A stretch of 17,610 nt of DNA, taken from contig CAMLFK010000088.1 in assembly GCA_946479255.1 (NCBI GenBank), positions 1 to 17,610 on the forward strand, read 5' to 3'. Positions 14,801 through 17,610 of this stretch are shown here, piece after piece (the first letter of the stretch is position 1; each line of letters starts with the position of its first letter). This DNA is from an uncultured Oxalobacteraceae bacterium (lineage in GTDB: Bacteria > Pseudomonadota > Gammaproteobacteria > Burkholderiales > Burkholderiaceae). The notes beneath the pieces were generated by a model. The model saw only the letters and a list, made by a program, of their open reading frames with translations. It was not told where the DNA came from and did no database searches. The position numbers were made by a program, and so were the translations under genes.

Positions 14801-16256
14801 GATGATCACCGCGCTGGAAGACAATTCGTCGGTGGAGCGCGCCTTTGCCGCCGGTGCCAGCGACTACATCCCCAAGCCGATTCACTACGCGGTACTGTCG
14901 CAGCGCGTGCGCCGCATCATCGAAGCGAACCGCGCCGAGAAGCGCATCCGCCACCTGGCGTACAACGACCTGTTGACCGGGCTGCCGAACCGCACCCTGT
15001 TCTTCGACATGCTGGGCCAGGCGGTCGAGCAGGCGCGCGAAAAGAATGCCCTGCTGGCGGTGCTGTTCATGGACCTGGACCGCTTCAAGTACGTCAACGA
15101 CAACCTTGGTCACGACGTGGGCGACCGCCTGCTGGTGGCCGTGGCCCAGCGGGTGCGCCGCGCTGTGCGCAATGTCGACATGGTGGCGCGCCTGGGCGGC
15201 GACGAGTTCACCGTGGTGCTGAGCGAGATCGACGGCCCGGCGCCGGCAGCGGCCGCCGCGCAGAGCATCTGCCGCGTGCTGGCCGCGCCCTTCCAGATCG
15301 ACGGCCACGATATTTTCGTGACCAGCAGCGTGGGCATCGCCATGTTTCCGTACGACGGCAGCGACGTACCGAGCCTGGTCAAGCATGCCGACAGCGCCAT
15401 GTACCGCGCCAAGAAGACCAACACCGGCTTCCAGTTCTACGAAGCGTCGATGGAGCAGACCATCTCCGAGCACGTGCGCCTGGAAACGGACCTGCGGCGC
15501 GCCCTGGAGCATCAGGAACTGGAGGTGTATTACCAGCCGCAGGCGCGATTCGATACGCAGCAGATCGTCGGCATGGAAGCGTTGGTGCGCTGGAAGCATG
15601 CGACGCGCGGCATGGTCTCGCCGGTCGAGTTCATTCCGCTGGCTGAGGAAACCGGCTTGATCAATCCACTGGGCGAGTTCGTGCTGCGCACGGCGTGCGC
15701 GCAACTGCGCGTGTGGATCGACCAGGGTTTGCCGCCGATGCGGGTAGCGGTCAACCTGTCGGTGCGCCAGCTGCTGCAAAAGAATTTCGCCGATACGGTC
15801 GAATCCGTGTTGCAGGATACGCAGCTGCCGCCCGGGCTGCTGGAGCTGGAAATTACCGAGAGTACGCTGATGGAGCATGCGCAGGACACGCTGCAGGCCC
15901 TGCATCGCCTGCGCAGCCTGGGCGTGCGTTTGTCGATCGACGATTTCGGCACCGGATATTCGTCGCTGTCTTACCTGAAGCGCTTCCCGGTCGATATCAT
16001 CAAGATCGACCGTTCATTCGTGCGCGATGTGCCCCAGGATGCCGATGACGCGGCCATCATCGCCGGCATCATCGCGCTGGCGCACAGCTTGCGTCTGGAG
16101 GTTGTAGCGGAAGGCGTGGAGACGGAAGCGCAGCTGCAGTTCCTGCGCGCGCAGCAGTGCGATCTGCTGCAGGGGTATTACATGAGCCCTGCGGTGCCGG
16201 CCGATCAGTTTGCGGCCTTGGTTCTGGCGCGTGAACAGAAGCTGCTTAGAGCGTAA
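11829..16256 (+). CDS. Giant hybrid sensor kinase-phosphorelay with GGDEF and EAL domains
   Basis: A 1475-residue inner-membrane signalling protein. In order: TM1 (about 14-34), a periplasmic sensor of about 140 residues, TM2 (about 175-200), HAMP, HisKA with the phosphoacceptor H279 (SHEVRTPLNG), HATPase (GTGLGLA), a divergent receiver (D566), a canonical receiver (D700), an Hpt (H844, HAIKGSSGNLG), a third receiver (D964), a GGDEF diguanylate cyclase (intact GGDEF 1123-1127, with an I-site RNVD five residues before) and an EAL phosphodiesterase (EALVRW from E1250, plus DDFGTGYSS and VAEGVE motifs). All catalytic motifs look intact, so it may both make and break c-di-GMP. I start at the ATG at 11829, 4 nt after the binding-protein stop, with GGAG 10 nt upstream; the longer frame begins at a TTG inside the previous gene. 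Confidence 0.95.
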   Translation: MFHHFLRRTGFRRQLTIIVSAAILGLALFSSLINSWEASSRMRDYFVSQGVRIADNLARQSTLALLYHSAENAQGAVATTLTFPDVICVQISDTKHEVLLAESRPGVTHASAPPLRTPLTQATLVRETSEAWHFAAPVFSGNQADASPFELQEAKPQLLGYVYVSLGKRTLVDLTLSLLIGNLVITLSFAVILLVVVRLLTRYMINPLNALSNLMRRAESGESGMRAAPAGPRDLIEMAVAFNKMMNVLEQREAELKDSRDAAVNMALMKAQFAATVSHEVRTPLNGVVGMLDMLKEMSLNKRQAECVDVAWNSSRTLIELINNILDFSKMEAGKLTLEEVDFDLRRLLEEVIELVAKQAQVRDVELGYLFEGSVPARVNGDSLRLRQVLINLLGNAVKFTEHGEVAVTIARAPGPQFGIRFEVRDSGIGMSAEQQEHLFQSFAQADPSTTRKYGGTGLGLAICKQLVGLMGGEISVVSTLGEGTTFTFSVACKPALQEALDAVYPELDGLRLIAVDESQVVRSFIAQTMQRHGVDCHATRWGGEALRQLQAGAAEGKPYGLVVMDIGALDDDGNDLTQQIEAQAPGTHVLILDRFGSPAGGTLVDGYASLGKPLREERLLQSLKDLVAGANAPAVGEASAVATPDRKGFRILVAEDNRTNQMVAAGMLAMNGCSCEFASNGREALEAARSREFDLILMDCSMPEMDGYEATAHIRVHEESTGRRTPLVAMTANTQRGDAEKCLAAGMDDYLAKPITLVELRQKLERWLPRGDELRSAPALAERIEDNMESAIDQAIFAKLREIMGASLPQAISPFLEDTPQYLLDLEAAVQAGDAETARAKAHAIKGSSGNLGAIHLAQLAKEAEELALANETHMVAPLLPRLRIAYNAVSHALAHEVGSGDPFGAGGGDDVPQVLIVDDDRSTRSTLRYTLQRDGFKVEEAADGAQALTMLKRFHPDVILMDAVMPVMDGFTACARMQELPGGSNIPVLMITALEDNSSVERAFAAGASDYIPKPIHYAVLSQRVRRIIEANRAEKRIRHLAYNDLLTGLPNRTLFFDMLGQAVEQAREKNALLAVLFMDLDRFKYVNDNLGHDVGDRLLVAVAQRVRRAVRNVDMVARLGGDEFTVVLSEIDGPAPAAAAAQSICRVLAAPFQIDGHDIFVTSSVGIAMFPYDGSDVPSLVKHADSAMYRAKKTNTGFQFYEASMEQTISEHVRLETDLRRALEHQELEVYYQPQARFDTQQIVGMEALVRWKHATRGMVSPVEFIPLAEETGLINPLGEFVLRTACAQLRVWIDQGLPPMRVAVNLSVRQLLQKNFADTVESVLQDTQLPPGLLELEITESTLMEHAQDTLQALHRLRSLGVRLSIDDFGTGYSSLSYLKRFPVDIIKIDRSFVRDVPQDADDAAIIAGIIALAHSLRLEVVAEGVETEAQLQFLRAQQCDLLQGYYMSPAVPADQFAALVLAREQKLLRA

Positions 16257-16272
16257 AGCTAGAGATATAAAT

Positions 16273-16369
16273 AGCTGTCATTCCCGCGAAGGCGGGAACC
16301 CATAGCGCCTCAAGCGGAGTGGTGCTGCTTAGATGATATGGGTCCCCGCCTTCGCGGGGATGACAAGCT
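16273..16369. terminator. Inverted repeat between convergent genes (REP-like / bidirectional terminator)
   Basis: Two copies of a roughly 32-bp unit (16273-16304 and 16337-16369) lie in inverted orientation. Each carries its own hairpin of 7-bp arms (CCCGC...GCGGG cores at 16281-16298 and 16343-16360) and the two pair with each other over nearly their full length, with about 32 nt between. The core resembles the widespread CATTCCCGCGAAGGCGGG repeats of proteobacteria. It sits between the stops of the convergent hybrid kinase and malate synthase genes, so it can act as a two-way terminator or mRNA 3' stabiliser. There is no strong T-tract. Confidence 0.65.
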
Positions 16370-16386
16370 AACTATATGGCGCTGTT

Positions 16387-17610
16387 TCAGATCTCTTCGT
16401 ACAGCGGCAGCGTCAAGAACTCAGCGAACGATTCCGACGTCGACATCTCTTCAAAAATCTGCGCAGCGCGCGCATAGGTCGGGTTCTCCCCATCCGGCGC
16501 CACCTGCTTGACCTTGACCAGCTCCTCCGGAATCATCGCCCGCACCATCTCGGCGCTGACCTTGCGGCCGTCTTCCAGCACACCCTTGTCCGAACGGATC
16601 CACTGCCACACCTGCGAGCGGCTGATCTCGGCCGTAGCCGCATCCTCCATCAGGTTATGGATGGGCACGCAGCCGTTACCGGCCAGCCAGCTGCCCAGGT
16701 AGTGAATGCCGACGTTGATGTTGTAACGCAGGCCCGCTTCGGTGATCGGCGCTTCCGGCTTGAAGTCCAGCAGCTCGGCCGCGCTCACGTTGATGTCCTC
16801 GCGCTGCTTGTCGATCTGGTTCGGCTTGTCGCCCAGAACTTTCTTGAATTCGCCCATGGCCAGCTCCACCAGACCGGGGTGCGCCACCCAGCCGCCGTCG
16901 TAGCCGTCGGTGGCATCGCGCGCTTTGTCGTTACGCACGCCGCCCATGGCGATCTGGTTTTTCTCCGGGTCGTTCTTGATCGGGATGAGCGCAGCCATGC
17001 CGCCGATCGCCGGGGCGCCGCGCTTGTGGCAGGTCTTGAGCAGCAGTAGTGCGTATGCGCGCATGAAGGGCGAGGTCATCGTCACCTTGGGACGGTCGGC
17101 CAGGCAGAAGTCCTTATCGAGCTTGAACTTCTTAATGCACGAGAAAATATAGTCCCAGCGCCCGGCATTCAGGCCCGAGCTGTGTTCGCGCAGTTCGTAC
17201 AGGATTTCGTCCATCTCGAAGGCTGCCAGGATGGTCTCGATCAGCACGGTGGCCTTGATGGTTCCCCGCGGCAGGCCAAGCTCTTCCTGGGTCATCACGA
17301 AGATGTCGTTCCACAGGCGCGCTTCCAGGTGCGATTCCATCTTCGGCAGGTAGAAGTACGGTCCGGCGCCACGCGCCAGCTGCTCCTTGGCGTTATGGAT
17401 CATGAACAGGGCGAAGTCGAAGATGCCGCCCGAGATGCGCTGGCCATCGACCAGCACGTGTTTCTCATCCAGGTGCCAGCCGCGCGGGCGCACCACCAGG
17501 GTCGCGATCTTGTCGTTGAGTTTGTACTGCTTGCCGTTCTGTTCGAGCGAGATGGTGCGGCGCACCGCGTCGCGCATATTGATCTGGCCGGTGATCTGGT
17601 TGTCCCAGTT
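16387..17610 (-). CDS. aceB: Malate synthase A, N-terminal part beyond the window
   Basis: This enzyme condenses glyoxylate with acetyl-CoA to malate, the last step of the glyoxylate shunt, in the cytoplasm. The frame runs to the window end ([16 protein letters not shown] at the edge), so the ATG at 17577 is internal and 408 codons are visible. Active-site stretches seen are [50 protein letters not shown] with the Mg-binding Glu/Asp, [11 protein letters not shown], and [15 protein letters not shown] carrying the catalytic Asp. The size and lack of an added domain fit isoform A and not the 720-residue isoform G. The gene converges on the hybrid kinase; its isocitrate lyase partner is not in view. 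Confidence 0.96.
   Translation of the reverse strand, partial: NWDNQITGQINMRDAVRRTISLEQNGKQYKLNDKIATLVVRPRGWHLDEKHVLVDGQRISGGIFDFALFMIHNAKEQLARGAGPYFYLPKMESHLEARLWNDIFVMTQEELGLPRGTIKATVLIETILAAFEMDEILYELREHSSGLNAGRWDYIFSCIKKFKLDKDFCLADRPKVTMTSPFMRAYALLLLKTCHKRGAPAIGGMAALIPIKNDPEKNQIAMGGVRNDKARDATDGYDGGWVAHPGLVELAMGEFKKVLGDKPNQIDKQREDINVSAAELLDFKPEAPITEAGLRYNINVGIHYLGSWLAGNGCVPIHNLMEDAATAEISRSQVWQWIRSDKGVLEDGRKVSAEMVRAMIPEELVKVKQVAPDGENPTYARAAQIFEEMSTSESFAEFLTLPLYEEI

Noticed and set aside
11844..15905. Two long minus-strand open frames (616 and 736 codons) opposite the hybrid kinase
   Set aside because: They mirror a strongly coding plus-strand gene in high-GC DNA, have low-complexity His/Gln/Val/Ala composition and match no domain; they are antisense shadows.
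1..17610. CRISPR array, rRNA genes, riboswitches or prophage structural genes
   Set aside because: I saw no regularly spaced repeats, no rRNA-like segments, no conserved riboswitch cores and no capsid, tail or portal genes. The Hcp is a T6SS tube protein, not a phage tail gene.

Overview
The window looks like chromosomal DNA from a GC-rich betaproteobacterium, most likely Burkholderiales/Oxalobacteraceae (Massilia/Duganella-like). This is an inference from codon bias, a beta-type malate synthase A, the gloB / yafS-type methyltransferase / rnhA / dnaQ neighbourhood, and the wealth of two-component and c-di-GMP genes. No 16S or other decisive marker is present.

Layout. (1) 1-2319: the 3' part of a receiver-histidine kinase gene, overlapping by ATGA with an outer-membrane beta-barrel (porin-like) gene. 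(2) About 2455-6394: a small genomic island integrated into the 3' half of a tRNA-Val(CAC) gene. It is bounded by a 47-bp perfect direct repeat (2455-2501 and 6348-6394), and each copy is followed by its own version of the tRNA terminator. The cargo is an AT-rich orphan gene of 558 codons with a PD-(D/E)XK-like nuclease signature, then a compact type VI secretion module: an Hcp, a MepA/M74-type zinc murein endopeptidase as putative effector, and a small exported protein overlapping it by GTGA as putative periplasmic immunity protein. A short IS3-type orfA scar follows. No integrase gene is visible. (3) 6348-9421: housekeeping block with tRNA-Val, dnaQ, rnhA and a yafS-type methyltransferase on the minus strand, and gloB divergent on the plus strand. 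(4) 9574-16256: two tandem paralogous periplasmic substrate-binding proteins (ABC_sub_bind type), followed after 4 nt by a hybrid sensor kinase of 1475 residues. That protein joins membrane sensor, HAMP, kinase, three receivers, an Hpt, GGDEF and EAL. No permease or ATPase accompanies the binding proteins, so they may be ligand sensors for the kinase. (5) 16257-16386: a large inverted repeat between convergent genes. (6) 16387-17610: malate synthase A, truncated by the window end.

The most novel-looking content is the tRNA-Val island: a candidate defence nuclease next to an orphan Hcp/endopeptidase/immunity set, with tRNA att duplication but no recombinase. Next is the double-SBP plus phosphorelay-to-c-di-GMP operon, which may be a periplasmic-ligand signalling circuit.
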